Source: an uncultured Desulfobacter sp. (GTDB taxonomy: Bacteria > Desulfobacterota > Desulfobacteria > Desulfobacterales > Desulfobacteraceae). Taken from it: 64,000 nt of DNA. Position numbers and translations under genes: made by a program. The stretch covers positions 4,238,501 through 4,302,500 of the forward strand of contig NZ_OY781882.1 in assembly GCF_963677125.1 (NCBI RefSeq), in the 5' to 3' direction. The notes under the pieces were generated by a model, which was not told the origin of the DNA, did no database searches, and saw nothing but the letters and a program-made list of their open reading frames with translations. Below, in pieces: positions 33,996-42,008 of this stretch. Each line of letters opens with the position of its first letter. Within the stretch, counting starts at the first letter, position 1.

Positions 33996-35323
33996 AAATT
34001 TACCTTGAAAGCCTGGGATGTTCCAGAAACCAGGTGGACAGTGAGATCATGCTTGGCCGGCTGACTGCAGCCGGCCATCAGGTCATCACTGACCCGGCTC
34101 AGGCTGGAGCGATTATCGTAAATACCTGCGGGTTTATCTCAACCGCCTCCCAGGAGGCGGTTGATGTTATTTTGGAGATGGCGGAATTTAAAACCATCGG
34201 TGTGTGTCGGCGGCTGGTTGTCACCGGTTGTCTTGTCCAGCGATATAAAGATGATCCGGATCTTTTGGCCAGTCTGCCGGAAGTGGATGCGTTTTTAGGC
34301 ACAGCCGCCTGTGATGATATTGTAAACGCCGTGGAAGATGTCGGTAAGGACACATTTGCCCTGTTCCCCAAGCCCAACACTCGACTGGTGAACACCCCTG
34401 TGCAGGCCCGTGAGCTCCTTTATGAAAAAACCGCCTACATCAAAGTGTCCGAAGGGTGCAGTCGTCACTGCACTTATTGCATTATCCCCAATCTTCGGGG
34501 ATCCCAGCGTTCCCGGTCCGTAGAATTGATCTGTAAGGAAGCCTCTATGCTTTTGGATAAGGGCGTTAAAGAAGTAATTCTCACAGCGGAAAATACCACG
34601 GATTACGGTCTGGATCTGGACGGACCGGATTTTCATACGGTTCTTGAAAAAACTTCAGAAACGATGGCCCAAAAAGATCCTGCCGCCTGGCTGAGATTCT
34701 TGTATACCCATCCGTGTACTTTGGATGAACGGATCATTAAAGCGGTTCAAATTCATGACAATATTTGTTCATACTATGATGTCCCCATTCAGCATGCCCA
34801 TGATAAGGTCTTGAAACGAATGGGCCGCCCTTACACCCGCCAGGATCTTGCCCGGCTTTTTTCTACTATCCGACAGCTGGACCCGGATGCCGTATTACGG
34901 ACCACCGTAATCGTGGGATTCCCCGGAGAAACAGACGAGCAGTTCAATGATCTGTTGGCCTTTATAGAAGAGGTGGCATTTGATCATCTGGGGGTATTTA
35001 CCTATTCTGATTCCCAGGATCTGCCCTCCCATGGATTAAGCGATCATATCCCCGAAGATGTGGCGGAATTACGGCATGACACCATTATGGCCGCCCAGGC
35101 AAAGATTTCCGAAAAACGCAATGTTCGTCATGTGGGCCGTGTCTATCCTGTGCTTGTGGAAGAAAATCCCGAAGAGGGTGTATACATCGGTAGAACTCCG
35201 TTCCAGGCCCCGGAAGTGGACGGGGTGACATTTATTTATTCAGATGGACTGGACACAGGCAGCCTGGTTCAGGTAAAAATAACCGACGCATTTGAATATG
35301 ATATAGCCGGGGAGATGGTGTGA
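33992..35323 (+). CDS. rimO: Ribosomal protein S12 methylthiotransferase RimO
   Basis: A 443-residue radical SAM methylthiotransferase that modifies an aspartate of ribosomal protein S12. The N-terminal UPF0004 domain (YLESLGCSRNQVDSE, VNTCGFI, VTGCLVQRY) holds three cysteines for one cluster; the radical SAM cluster is CSRHCTYC, and a C-terminal TRAM domain follows. SLGCSRNQVDSE and IIPNLRGSQRSR mark RimO rather than MiaB. It overlaps htpG and the prenyl synthase by 4 bases each. A YcaO protein, a family linked to RimO activity in E. coli, is elsewhere in the window but not adjacent. Confidence 0.95.
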   Translation: MKIYLESLGCSRNQVDSEIMLGRLTAAGHQVITDPAQAGAIIVNTCGFISTASQEAVDVILEMAEFKTIGVCRRLVVTGCLVQRYKDDPDLLASLPEVDAFLGTAACDDIVNAVEDVGKDTFALFPKPNTRLVNTPVQARELLYEKTAYIKVSEGCSRHCTYCIIPNLRGSQRSRSVELICKEASMLLDKGVKEVILTAENTTDYGLDLDGPDFHTVLEKTSETMAQKDPAAWLRFLYTHPCTLDERIIKAVQIHDNICSYYDVPIQHAHDKVLKRMGRPYTRQDLARLFSTIRQLDPDAVLRTTVIVGFPGETDEQFNDLLAFIEEVAFDHLGVFTYSDSQDLPSHGLSDHIPEDVAELRHDTIMAAQAKISEKRNVRHVGRVYPVLVEENPEEGVYIGRTPFQAPEVDGVTFIYSDGLDTGSLVQVKITDAFEYDIAGEMV

Positions 35324-36303
35324 CAAAAAATATAAAAAAAGAGATTATGGATTTGGCCGGGCCGGACCTTTCGCTGGTGGAGCAGGCCCTTGAAGCAAAT
35401 TTGACCCCGAACCTGGATTTGGTCAGGCAGGTGGCAGGCCACCTGCTGTTTGCCGGCGGTAAACGGCTGCGGCCGCTGCTTATGATTCATGCCGCCCGCA
35501 TGTGCGGATTCCAGACCGGTCAGGAGATTGAGTTCTCCACTATTTTTGAGTATCTTCATGCAGCCACCTTACTCCATGATGATGTGGTGGATGGTTCTGA
35601 TACCCGCCGGGGCAAACCGTGCGCCCATACCCTTTGGGATGCGCCCACGGTGGTGCTCACAGGGGATTTCCTTCTGGCGACAGCGCTTGTTATTGCCGCA
35701 AGAACACAATCCCCCCGGGTCATTGAAGTGATCGCGCAAATTACGGCAGACATGTCCCAGGGCGAAATTCTTCAGATGGAAAAGAAAGGGAATCCGGACC
35801 TCACAGAAAATGAGTACAATGGAATAATAGAACGCAAGACAGCCGTTTTGATCCAGGGGGCCTGTCGTACCGGTGCCATTGTGGCCAAGGCCGATGAGGA
35901 ACGGGAAATGGCTCTTAAAGATTACGGCTGGCATCTGGGCATGGCCTTTCAGATGGCCGACGACCTGCTGGACTATACCGCCACAGCCGAACAGCTAGGC
36001 AAAAACCCCGGGGCAGATATGCGTGAAGGTAAGTTGACCTTACCCTTGATTTACAGTTTGGGAAAGGCCGATGTCCGGGACCGCGAATGGATGCTGGCTG
36101 CCATGGCCCAGCCGGAGTTTAACCCGGAAGAGTTTGAACGCCTTAAAGCGTGTTTGACCCGCCTGGGCGGCATTGAATATACAAACAACCGGGCTCTTGC
36201 CCATGTCCAGTCAGCCCGGACTGCCCTGGATATTTTTCCTGAATCCCCCTCAAAACATTTGCTGGAACTGATTGCGGATTATTCCATCCTCAGAAAGGTA
36301 TGA
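35320..36303 (+). CDS. ispB: Trans-polyprenyl diphosphate synthase (octaprenyl type)
   Basis: A 327-residue isoprenoid chain elongase, probably making the side chain of menaquinone. The two Asp-rich motifs are HDDVVDGSDTRRG (first) and MADDLLDYTA (second), with GGKRLRPLL near the start for substrate phosphate binding. The start is GTG at 35320, inside the rimO end (GTGTGA), with a GGGGAG upstream. Chain length cannot be read reliably; octaprenyl or heptaprenyl is likely from the family. The 3' end overlaps the next gene (ATGA). Confidence 0.9.
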   Translation: MTKNIKKEIMDLAGPDLSLVEQALEANLTPNLDLVRQVAGHLLFAGGKRLRPLLMIHAARMCGFQTGQEIEFSTIFEYLHAATLLHDDVVDGSDTRRGKPCAHTLWDAPTVVLTGDFLLATALVIAARTQSPRVIEVIAQITADMSQGEILQMEKKGNPDLTENEYNGIIERKTAVLIQGACRTGAIVAKADEEREMALKDYGWHLGMAFQMADDLLDYTATAEQLGKNPGADMREGKLTLPLIYSLGKADVRDREWMLAAMAQPEFNPEEFERLKACLTRLGGIEYTNNRALAHVQSARTALDIFPESPSKHLLELIADYSILRKV

Positions 36304-37610
36304 TCATGATCCCCCAATTACGATTTTTATTGATCGCATTTGTCATTTCCGTTTTTTGTTCTCCCCTGACCGGGGTGTTGGCTGCCGGACAGGATAGTAG
36401 TGTATACATCACTACCGGGCGGCATAAAATAAGTGGTCAGGATACGTTTGGTGCTAAAAAGGCTGCCGTGGCGGATGCCTTGGAAAAGGCCGTTCAAAGT
36501 GCATTTGTTTCTGTGGTATCCCAGAAGAAACTGGGCGAAAATCTTGATTTTCTTTATGATCAGCTTCTTGCCCATACCATGGATTTTGTGTCCACATATC
36601 AGGTCATCAATGGCAGGGCCCACAATGGGGCATATCTTGTGGGCGTGGAATCAAAAATCAGCCTGGACCGTATGAAGAAACGCCTGCATGATTCCGGATT
36701 TTTCAACCAGGCCCGGAACAATCCAAAAGTTCTGTTACTCATCGCAGAGCAGGGACCCGGAGATATGTATCCCAGGTGTTGGTGGTGGCAACCGGACGGT
36801 CAGTCACAGACTCCCCTTGCTTCCATTGCGGAAAAAAGTCTAAAAGCCCTATTTGATCAATCCCGTATTCCTTTGGTAGTTACAGGAAATAATTATCCGG
36901 ACCCAGCTTCCTATCATGTTGTCTTTTCTGCCATGGATGACCAGGCTGCTGCCATGGCTCTGGGACAGGCCCTTGAGGCTGACTTGGTCGTTCTTGGCAT
37001 GGCCTCGGCCCAGCAGTCCGCTAACCGGATGGGAGATGAAAAAACGTTTGAGGCGGAGGTTTCATTTACGGTGCTGGATATGGCTTCCCAGAAAGCAGAG
37101 CTCCATACCGCGGCCAATGCCACGGCCAAAAGTACGGATGCCCGGGGCGCAGAACAGGCCCTTGTCCAGGCCGCAGATACCGCCGGGCTGGCTTTGAAGG
37201 AGAAAATTGAAGGGTTCTGGGCCCAGGCCATGAAAGAGAAAAGAGCCTTTGATCTTTATGTGGAAGGGGATAATTTTTTGACCCGGTTTATTGCCCTGAA
37301 ACGTCAGCTCAAAGACATTCGGGAGATTGAAGATATTTCACCCCGGGAGCTTGGCTCTTCCCATGCCATTATGGAGGTCAGCTACAAAGGTTCCCCTGCC
37401 CAGTTTGCCAATGCTGTGATGCTGAAGACCTTTGAGGAATTCGGCATCGAAGTTTCCGTTGTTACAGATGACGCGGTGAAAATAAAATTTGTGGCCTCGC
37501 CGGATAATAATGTCGCCCCCCAGGCCCATGCCCCACAGCCGGATACCTCTTCCCAGGGGGCAGAATCCATGACCGGCCAGGGAATTATTCAGGAAACACT
37601 GCAAGAATAG
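36300..37610 (+). CDS. Exported protein of unknown function
   Basis: A 436-residue protein with a clear signal peptide (hydrophobic LRFLLIAFVISVFC, likely cleavage after VLA). The next ~100 residues (GAKKAAVADALEKAVQSAF ... NGAYLVGVESKISLDRMKK) resemble the N-terminal domain of FlgT-like/LPP20-type periplasmic proteins in pattern, though I cannot confirm this. The middle has WWWQPDGQSQ and a domain rich in Ala; the C-terminus is low complexity (Pro, Gln). It is the last gene of the htpG-rimO-ispB run, overlapping ispB by 4 bases. No terminator is seen before the tRNA promoter. Confidence 0.65.
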   Translation: MIMIPQLRFLLIAFVISVFCSPLTGVLAAGQDSSVYITTGRHKISGQDTFGAKKAAVADALEKAVQSAFVSVVSQKKLGENLDFLYDQLLAHTMDFVSTYQVINGRAHNGAYLVGVESKISLDRMKKRLHDSGFFNQARNNPKVLLLIAEQGPGDMYPRCWWWQPDGQSQTPLASIAEKSLKALFDQSRIPLVVTGNNYPDPASYHVVFSAMDDQAAAMALGQALEADLVVLGMASAQQSANRMGDEKTFEAEVSFTVLDMASQKAELHTAANATAKSTDARGAEQALVQAADTAGLALKEKIEGFWAQAMKEKRAFDLYVEGDNFLTRFIALKRQLKDIREIEDISPRELGSSHAIMEVSYKGSPAQFANAVMLKTFEEFGIEVSVVTDDAVKIKFVASPDNNVAPQAHAPQPDTSSQGAESMTGQGIIQETLQE

Positions 37611-37621
37611 CTTCAATATTC

Positions 37622-37650
37622 TTGACATAATTTTAAGGGTCTGTTAAAAA
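37622..37650 (+). promoter_or_regulatory. Promoter of tRNA-Val(GAC)
   Basis: A perfect TTGACA (37622-37627), 17-base spacer, TAAAAA (37645-37650), 14 bases before the tRNA 5' end. It indicates that this tRNA is expressed by itself. Confidence 0.65.
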
Positions 37651-37664
37651 TTATCTGAATTTAA

Positions 37665-37740
37665 TGGCGCGTAACTCAGTTGGTAGAGTGCTACCTCGAC
37701 ACGGTAGAAGTCAGCGGTTCAAGTCCGCTCGTGCCAACCA
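37665..37740 (+). tRNA. tRNA-Val (GAC) with C at position 33
   Basis: A 76-base cloverleaf with encoded CCA: acceptor TGGCGCG / CGTGCCA, D stem ACTC / GAGT, anticodon stem CTACC / GGTAG, T stem AGCGG / CCGCT, discriminator A. The seven-base anticodon loop reads TCGACAC, so position 33 is C in place of the nearly invariant U. Stems and the 3' CCA are intact and it has its own promoter and terminator, so decay is not obvious. It could be a functional variant, a failing gene, or a single-base sequence error. Confidence 0.85.
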
Positions 37741-37748
37741 TAAAAATC

Positions 37749-37783
37749 AAGCACTTACGGAAAATCCCGTAGGTGCTTTTTTA
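37749..37783 (+). terminator. Terminator of tRNA-Val(GAC)
   Basis: AAGCAC and TACGG pair with CCGTA and GTGCTT around an AAAATC loop, with a short mismatch, followed by six T. Confidence 0.82.
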
Positions 37784-37809
37784 GTTTTTGAGCCCAAAAA
37801 GTGCCCGGT

Positions 37810-38046
37810 TTATTTTCTCATCCCTTTCGGAAATTTATCTGGATCAAATCTATGTTTCCCGTCTTTGTCCATGGACCATTCATTACTCGTTGATTTTTTG
37901 GACAAAAGTTTACTTTCATCCTGAGTTTGATTCAGGATTTCTTTATTTATTCGCCGGTCTCTTCTGTTCGCAATCCTTTTGTCCTGTTTTTCTGACATTG
38001 CTTTAGTATTCCCACAAAAGGGATTTTTTTTATGTGACCTGCTCAT
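37810..38046 (-). CDS. Small basic conserved protein (MSRSHKKNP family), unknown function
   Basis: A 78-residue very basic, hydrophilic protein beginning MSRSHKKNPFCG and ending DPDKFPKGMRK. Small proteins with this start and a KQDKRIANRRDRR-like core occur in several bacterial phyla; I know no function. The Lys/Arg/Asn-rich composition suggests nucleic-acid or ribosome contact. The ATG at 38046 is the first in frame (an upstream TTG would add six residues). It is a single gene converging on the tRNA-Val unit, with AT-rich sequence upstream. Confidence that it is real rests on the family resemblance. Confidence 0.7.
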   Translation of the reverse strand: MSRSHKKNPFCGNTKAMSEKQDKRIANRRDRRINKEILNQTQDESKLLSKKSTSNEWSMDKDGKHRFDPDKFPKGMRK

Positions 38047-38474
38047 TATGGCACGGGGCTCCAACTATTCCAATCCAATATGTATTTTTAGTGGCATCAG
38101 GTTTGCTCAGCTTTTGGTAAGAACTATAACGTCCTAAAATAATGTTAAATAAGAATTATTATTTCTTTTTCTTCCTCCAATCCTTAAGTTTGATTCGCTT
38201 TTAAAGCAATAAATATCTTAAAAAATAAATAGTTAAAAAATTCCTTGCTCTGTGGCATCCATCCTGCAGGCATCTCTTTTCCTTTTAGATATATGAGACT
38301 TGGCAGAACTAAATTAAACGGATTTGCGCCAAATTTTTGTTCGCAGTTAAGGTGTGTCAAAGGGCGGATGTAGGCCTATGTGTTGCTTGGCGCAATTTGG
38401 ATCCGGATAAAATGGTATGGCGCCTTGGTGAGTTAATTATTTCAAGACCCTGAGTACAGCAAAGGCAAAACCCT
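38047..38474. other. Non-coding stretch with a spaced inverted repeat
   Basis: About 430 bases with no supportable gene. The left part is AT-rich and probably holds the promoter of the small basic protein. At 38322-38330 TTGCGCCAA is repeated in inverse as TTGGCGCAA at 38388-38396, with about 57 bases between; this could be a structured RNA or a decayed palindromic repeat unrelated to the other two repeat families. Confidence 0.45.
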
Positions 38475-39890
38475 ATGGACATGGCCGCTCAAATCCACCA
38501 AACCCGCAAAGCATTCCCGGATTTTTACCACACCATGCCCTGGCTCTCTCCCGGGGCAGCCAGGGCAGCTGAAGCCATGCGGCAAGAATTGCTTGATGAG
38601 ATATCGACCCATAACCAGGCCAAGTGGGAATTTGCCGGGACTAAACTGTATACCCGTGCCCTTTCCCCGGGTTGCGCCCGGTGTGGACAAGGTACATGGT
38701 CGTGCCTGTTCATAAACGGCATCTGCAATGCCCGATGTTTTTACTGCCCATCCGAACAAAAAGACCCGGGCCCACCCATGACAAGTTCAATTGAATTTGA
38801 GCGGCCAAAGGATTATGCAGACTATGCCAAAAAATTTGGTATCCGGGGTGTGGCGTTCAGCGGCGGAGAACCCATGATCAATTTTGACCGGATTCCCCCT
38901 TTTTTAGATGTCCTTGGTCGGGATGTGCCTGATCTTTCTCATATATGGATGTATACCAACGGTACCCTTGTTACCACCGACCGACTGAAAATTCTCAGGG
39001 ACAATGGGCTAAAGGAAATTCGTTTTGATTTGTCCGCCGTGGACTATGCCCTGGACAACTTGAAAAAGGCTGTTGGAATTATCCCCATTGTGACGGTTGA
39101 AATTCCGGCGATTCCAGAGGATATGGAGAGAACTCAACCCCTTCTCAGAAAACTTGCCGATTTGGGGGTAAATTACCTTAACCTTCACCAGATCCGGTGC
39201 ACCCATTTTAATCTGCCGAAACTGATCCGGCGAGGCTACACCTTTTTGCATGGTCCCGGGGTGGCTGTTCTTGAGACCGAGCTTGCGGCTTTGGAACTTA
39301 TCCGGCACAGCCTGGATAATAACATAGACCTGCCCATCAATTACTGCGCATTCACTTATCGTCAGCAGTTCCAGAAAGCTGCGGCAAGAAAGCGCAATGC
39401 AGCTTTTATCAAAAAGAGATGGGAAGACATTACACCCACGGGGTTTATCAGGAATATGGTCCTTTCAGGCGACCTGGAACTGGTCGAAAAGATTTCGAAA
39501 GAGATTGAAAGAAAAGGCAAAAAAGGAACAGACTGGTCCGTCGGCAAAGATGGTATCACCATCCCCCGGAGCCTGTGGCCCGACAGCCAGGATCTTTCCG
39601 GCTTGACTCTGACCGTCAAGTACCATGCCACGGCCTTGCGCGCAGTTTCGTCAATGCGTTACCCGCACATCCCTGTTCAGCTGAATGAAAATAGGCAGCT
39701 TATCATTGAAAAGGATGACCGGCATCAGGGTATTCAAATTACCGGTCCGCAAATTTTTGCGTTTGCGGGAAAATTTCTGGGCCTCGGGGACCCCCATCTC
39801 AACCAGACACGACCCGGCCTTGATCCAGAATTGGAAAAAGAAATTTGTCGTTTTGAAAATTTTTCCCAGGGGCTTGCCCCTTATTTTTAA
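38475..39890 (+). CDS. Radical SAM protein, unassigned function
   Basis: A 471-residue protein. The cluster motif CNARCFYC lies near residue 85, preceded by a second Cys set (CARCGQGTWSC) and followed by VAFSGGEPMI (SAM-binding GGE) and MYTNGTLVTTDRL. The C-terminal half has no motif I recognise, apart from a Cys in INYCAFTYR. Family members of this layout in sulfate reducers are annotated only as radical SAM proteins; the extra cysteines may bind an auxiliary cluster. AAGG precedes the ATG by 9 bases. It stands alone, with no clear precursor peptide or partner nearby. Confidence 0.8.
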   Translation: MDMAAQIHQTRKAFPDFYHTMPWLSPGAARAAEAMRQELLDEISTHNQAKWEFAGTKLYTRALSPGCARCGQGTWSCLFINGICNARCFYCPSEQKDPGPPMTSSIEFERPKDYADYAKKFGIRGVAFSGGEPMINFDRIPPFLDVLGRDVPDLSHIWMYTNGTLVTTDRLKILRDNGLKEIRFDLSAVDYALDNLKKAVGIIPIVTVEIPAIPEDMERTQPLLRKLADLGVNYLNLHQIRCTHFNLPKLIRRGYTFLHGPGVAVLETELAALELIRHSLDNNIDLPINYCAFTYRQQFQKAAARKRNAAFIKKRWEDITPTGFIRNMVLSGDLELVEKISKEIERKGKKGTDWSVGKDGITIPRSLWPDSQDLSGLTLTVKYHATALRAVSSMRYPHIPVQLNENRQLIIEKDDRHQGIQITGPQIFAFAGKFLGLGDPHLNQTRPGLDPELEKEICRFENFSQGLAPYF

Positions 39891-39927
39891 CGATCTGATA
39901 ACTATCGTTAAGAATTTAATCCGCGCC

Positions 39928-39957
39928 TTGACAACGATCTGTTCCCTGCTCTAATGT
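39928..39957 (+). promoter_or_regulatory. Candidate promoter of the Fic-like gene
   Basis: A perfect TTGACA (39928-39933), 18-base spacer, TAATGT (39952-39957), about 95 bases before the start codon. Confidence 0.4.
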
Positions 39958-40052
39958 ATGCCTGAATCACGGCCACGGCAAGCGGAGCAAAAACAAACCT
40001 GCCTGCCCATATCTGTTGACCCTTATAACAATCATTACAATTTGGTGAAAAA

Positions 40053-40718
40053 ATGCCTGCTAAATTCAGGATTAATATTGAGGCAGTGGAATATTATCTT
40101 AGGACGGTTCAAAAAAATTTCGAACATATTAATGACCGCCTGGATATGCGCCGGGAACCCATGCGTGATGAAATTGTTGACAACATGCTTGCAGGCTACC
40201 GTTATGTCAACACCCTGCTTGAGCAGGACTTAAGCATGCTGGAGCAGAGCGGCTTGCACCATTTTCTTGAACTTAACCATATTGTTCTGTGCGGGGAAGA
40301 CCTTAAAAAAAGAAAGGATTTTCATCAGCACATCCTGGCTACAAGCGATCGATTTTACAGTCAAAAGGAGTTCTGCATCAAGGATCTGCGTTCCTGGGCA
40401 AAGGATCATAAGCATGTTACGCCCTGGAAACGGGCTGCCGGCATATATATTCTCCATGTCAGCCAACCCCAGCTCTTCTTCGAAGGCAACCACCGGACCG
40501 GCGCACTTTTAATGAGCAGTATTCTTGTCCGTGCCGGTAAACCCCCTTTTGTGCTGACAGTAGACAATGCCAAAGCATATTTTGACCCGTCAAGCCTTGC
40601 CAAAGCCACAAAAAAGGATTTCATGGGTAAATTATACAAGTTGCCGAAAATCAAAAAAAATTTTGCAAAATTCCTTGAAGCCCAAGCCAACCCGGAATTA
40701 TTGATCCGACCATCCTGA
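40053..40718 (+). CDS. Fic-like protein with altered catalytic motif
   Basis: A 221-residue all-helical protein. The segment QLFFEGNHRTGALLMS near residue 148 aligns with the Fic motif HxFx(D/E)GNxRxxR, and DNAKAYFDPSSLAK follows as in Fic/Doc proteins. The catalytic His is replaced by Gln and the second Gly by His, while Phe, Glu, Gly, Asn and Arg remain. Canonical Fic proteins transfer AMP or other nucleotides to hydroxyls; without the His this activity is doubtful. No antitoxin gene is adjacent. It stands between the radical SAM gene and the pst operon as a single gene. Confidence 0.7.
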   Translation: MPAKFRINIEAVEYYLRTVQKNFEHINDRLDMRREPMRDEIVDNMLAGYRYVNTLLEQDLSMLEQSGLHHFLELNHIVLCGEDLKKRKDFHQHILATSDRFYSQKEFCIKDLRSWAKDHKHVTPWKRAAGIYILHVSQPQLFFEGNHRTGALLMSSILVRAGKPPFVLTVDNAKAYFDPSSLAKATKKDFMGKLYKLPKIKKNFAKFLEAQANPELLIRPS

Positions 40719-40801
40719 ACACCTGCTCTCTCTCCTCGAAAGGCCAGTCAAAAGCGGTTTTATTCTTCTTGCCTTTTCAACTTACACGCCCCTCATTAAA
40801 T

Positions 40802-40819
40802 CTTAACAAAATCATAACA
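40802..40819 (+). promoter_or_regulatory. Pho-box-like site of the pst operon
   Basis: CTTAACA, AAAT, CATAACA: two 7-base direct repeats with a 4-base AT spacer, the architecture of a PhoB box (E. coli CTGTCAT repeats), 12 bases upstream of a possible -10 TAATAC at 40832. This fits activation under phosphate limitation. Confidence 0.6.
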
Positions 40820-40837
40820 TTTCAAGAGTAGTAATAC

Positions 40838-40859
40838 TGGTCAAGTTAATTCTTGACCA
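40838..40859. promoter_or_regulatory. Perfect palindrome in the pstS leader
   Basis: TGGTCAAG and CTTGACCA surround TTAATT, 38 bases before pstS. It lies at or just after the predicted transcription start, so it could be an operator or a 5' stabilising hairpin on the mRNA. Confidence 0.65.
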
Positions 40860-40897
40860 AAAATTGAGTTTAAAAATGTTAACAATAGGAGAAACAA

Positions 40898-41932
40898 ATG
40901 AAACTTAAATCTTTACTTAACGTTGCCTTATCCGCTCTTCTTGCGGCATCCTTCATGATTGTGGGCTCCGCAACTGCAAGTGAAATCAAAATTACCGGCG
41001 CTGGTGCAAGCTTTCCTGCTCCCATTTACAGCGAATGGTTTAAAGCCCTTGCTAAACAAAACAATGGCGCAATTAAAGTGGACTACCAGTCCATCGGTTC
41101 AGGTTCCGGCATTAAAAACTTTATCGGCCACACGGTTGACTTCGGTGCAAGTGACGCAGCCATGAAGCAAAGCGAAATTGACCAGGTTCCCGAGGGTGTT
41201 CAGCTGCTGCCCATGACCGCAGGCGAGATTGTTATTGCTTACAATTTGCCCGGCATTGAAAACCTTAAATTGCCCCGGGACGTATATCCCGAAATTTTCC
41301 TGGGCAAAATCACCAAATGGAATGACCCCAAGCTCGTTGCTGCGAACCCCGGAGTCGCCTTGCCTGATACACCCATCACCGTTGTTGTCCGTTCTGACAA
41401 ATCCGGTACCACCTTTGGTTTCACCGGGCATTTAAGCGCCATCTCTTCTGATTTTAAATCTGCTGTAGGCCAGGGTAAAATGGTTCAGTGGCCCGCCACC
41501 AACATGGTAAAAGGCAAAAAGAACGATGGTGTAGCCTCCGCCATCCGCCAGACTCCCGGCGCCATCGGTTATACCGAATACGGTTTTGCCAAACTGACCA
41601 AACTGCCCACAGCATGCCTTGAAAACAAGGCCGGCAAATTTGTATGCCCTGGCCCTGAGGGTGGTGCTGCTGCTCTTGCCAATGCTGTTCTGCCTGAAAA
41701 TATGATCGTGTTCATCAATGATCCGGCAGGCGATGCATCCTACCCCATTGCAACCTTCACCTGGATGCTGTTCTACAAAAAGAACAAGAGTGCAGAATTG
41801 GCCACAGCGCTTCGCAGCATGGTTGAATACTGCCTGGATGAAGGACAGAAAATTGCTGACAAAGCCGGATATATCCCCCTTCCCGAAAGTGTTGTAGAAA
41901 AAGTTAGAGTCGCTTCTAAGAACATTCAGTAA
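40898..41932 (+). CDS. pstS: Phosphate ABC transporter, periplasmic phosphate-binding protein
   Basis: A 344-residue secreted protein; the signal peptide runs to about GSATAS, then EIKITGAGASFPAPIYSEWF. The phosphate-site loops YQSIGSGSGIKNFI, VDFGASDAAM and VVVRSDKSGTTFGF are intact. It delivers phosphate to PstCA. An AGGAG precedes the ATG. A hairpin after the gene may let it be made in larger amounts than the rest of the operon. Confidence 0.96.
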   Translation: MKLKSLLNVALSALLAASFMIVGSATASEIKITGAGASFPAPIYSEWFKALAKQNNGAIKVDYQSIGSGSGIKNFIGHTVDFGASDAAMKQSEIDQVPEGVQLLPMTAGEIVIAYNLPGIENLKLPRDVYPEIFLGKITKWNDPKLVAANPGVALPDTPITVVVRSDKSGTTFGFTGHLSAISSDFKSAVGQGKMVQWPATNMVKGKKNDGVASAIRQTPGAIGYTEYGFAKLTKLPTACLENKAGKFVCPGPEGGAAALANAVLPENMIVFINDPAGDASYPIATFTWMLFYKKNKSAELATALRSMVEYCLDEGQKIADKAGYIPLPESVVEKVRVASKNIQ

Positions 41933-41954
41933 ACCAATCCTTTTCCTTGATCAG

Positions 41955-41983
41955 GGGCACTTTCATGTAAAATGAGAGTGCCC
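41955..41983 (+). promoter_or_regulatory. Hairpin between pstS and pstC
   Basis: GGGCACTTTCAT pairs with ATGAGAGTGCCC (one mismatch) around GTAAA. There is no T run, so it is more likely an mRNA-stabilising or processing hairpin, or a weak attenuator, than a full terminator. Confidence 0.7.
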
Positions 41984-42008
41984 TTGTCTCTTATCCGGAG
42001 ATAAAAAA

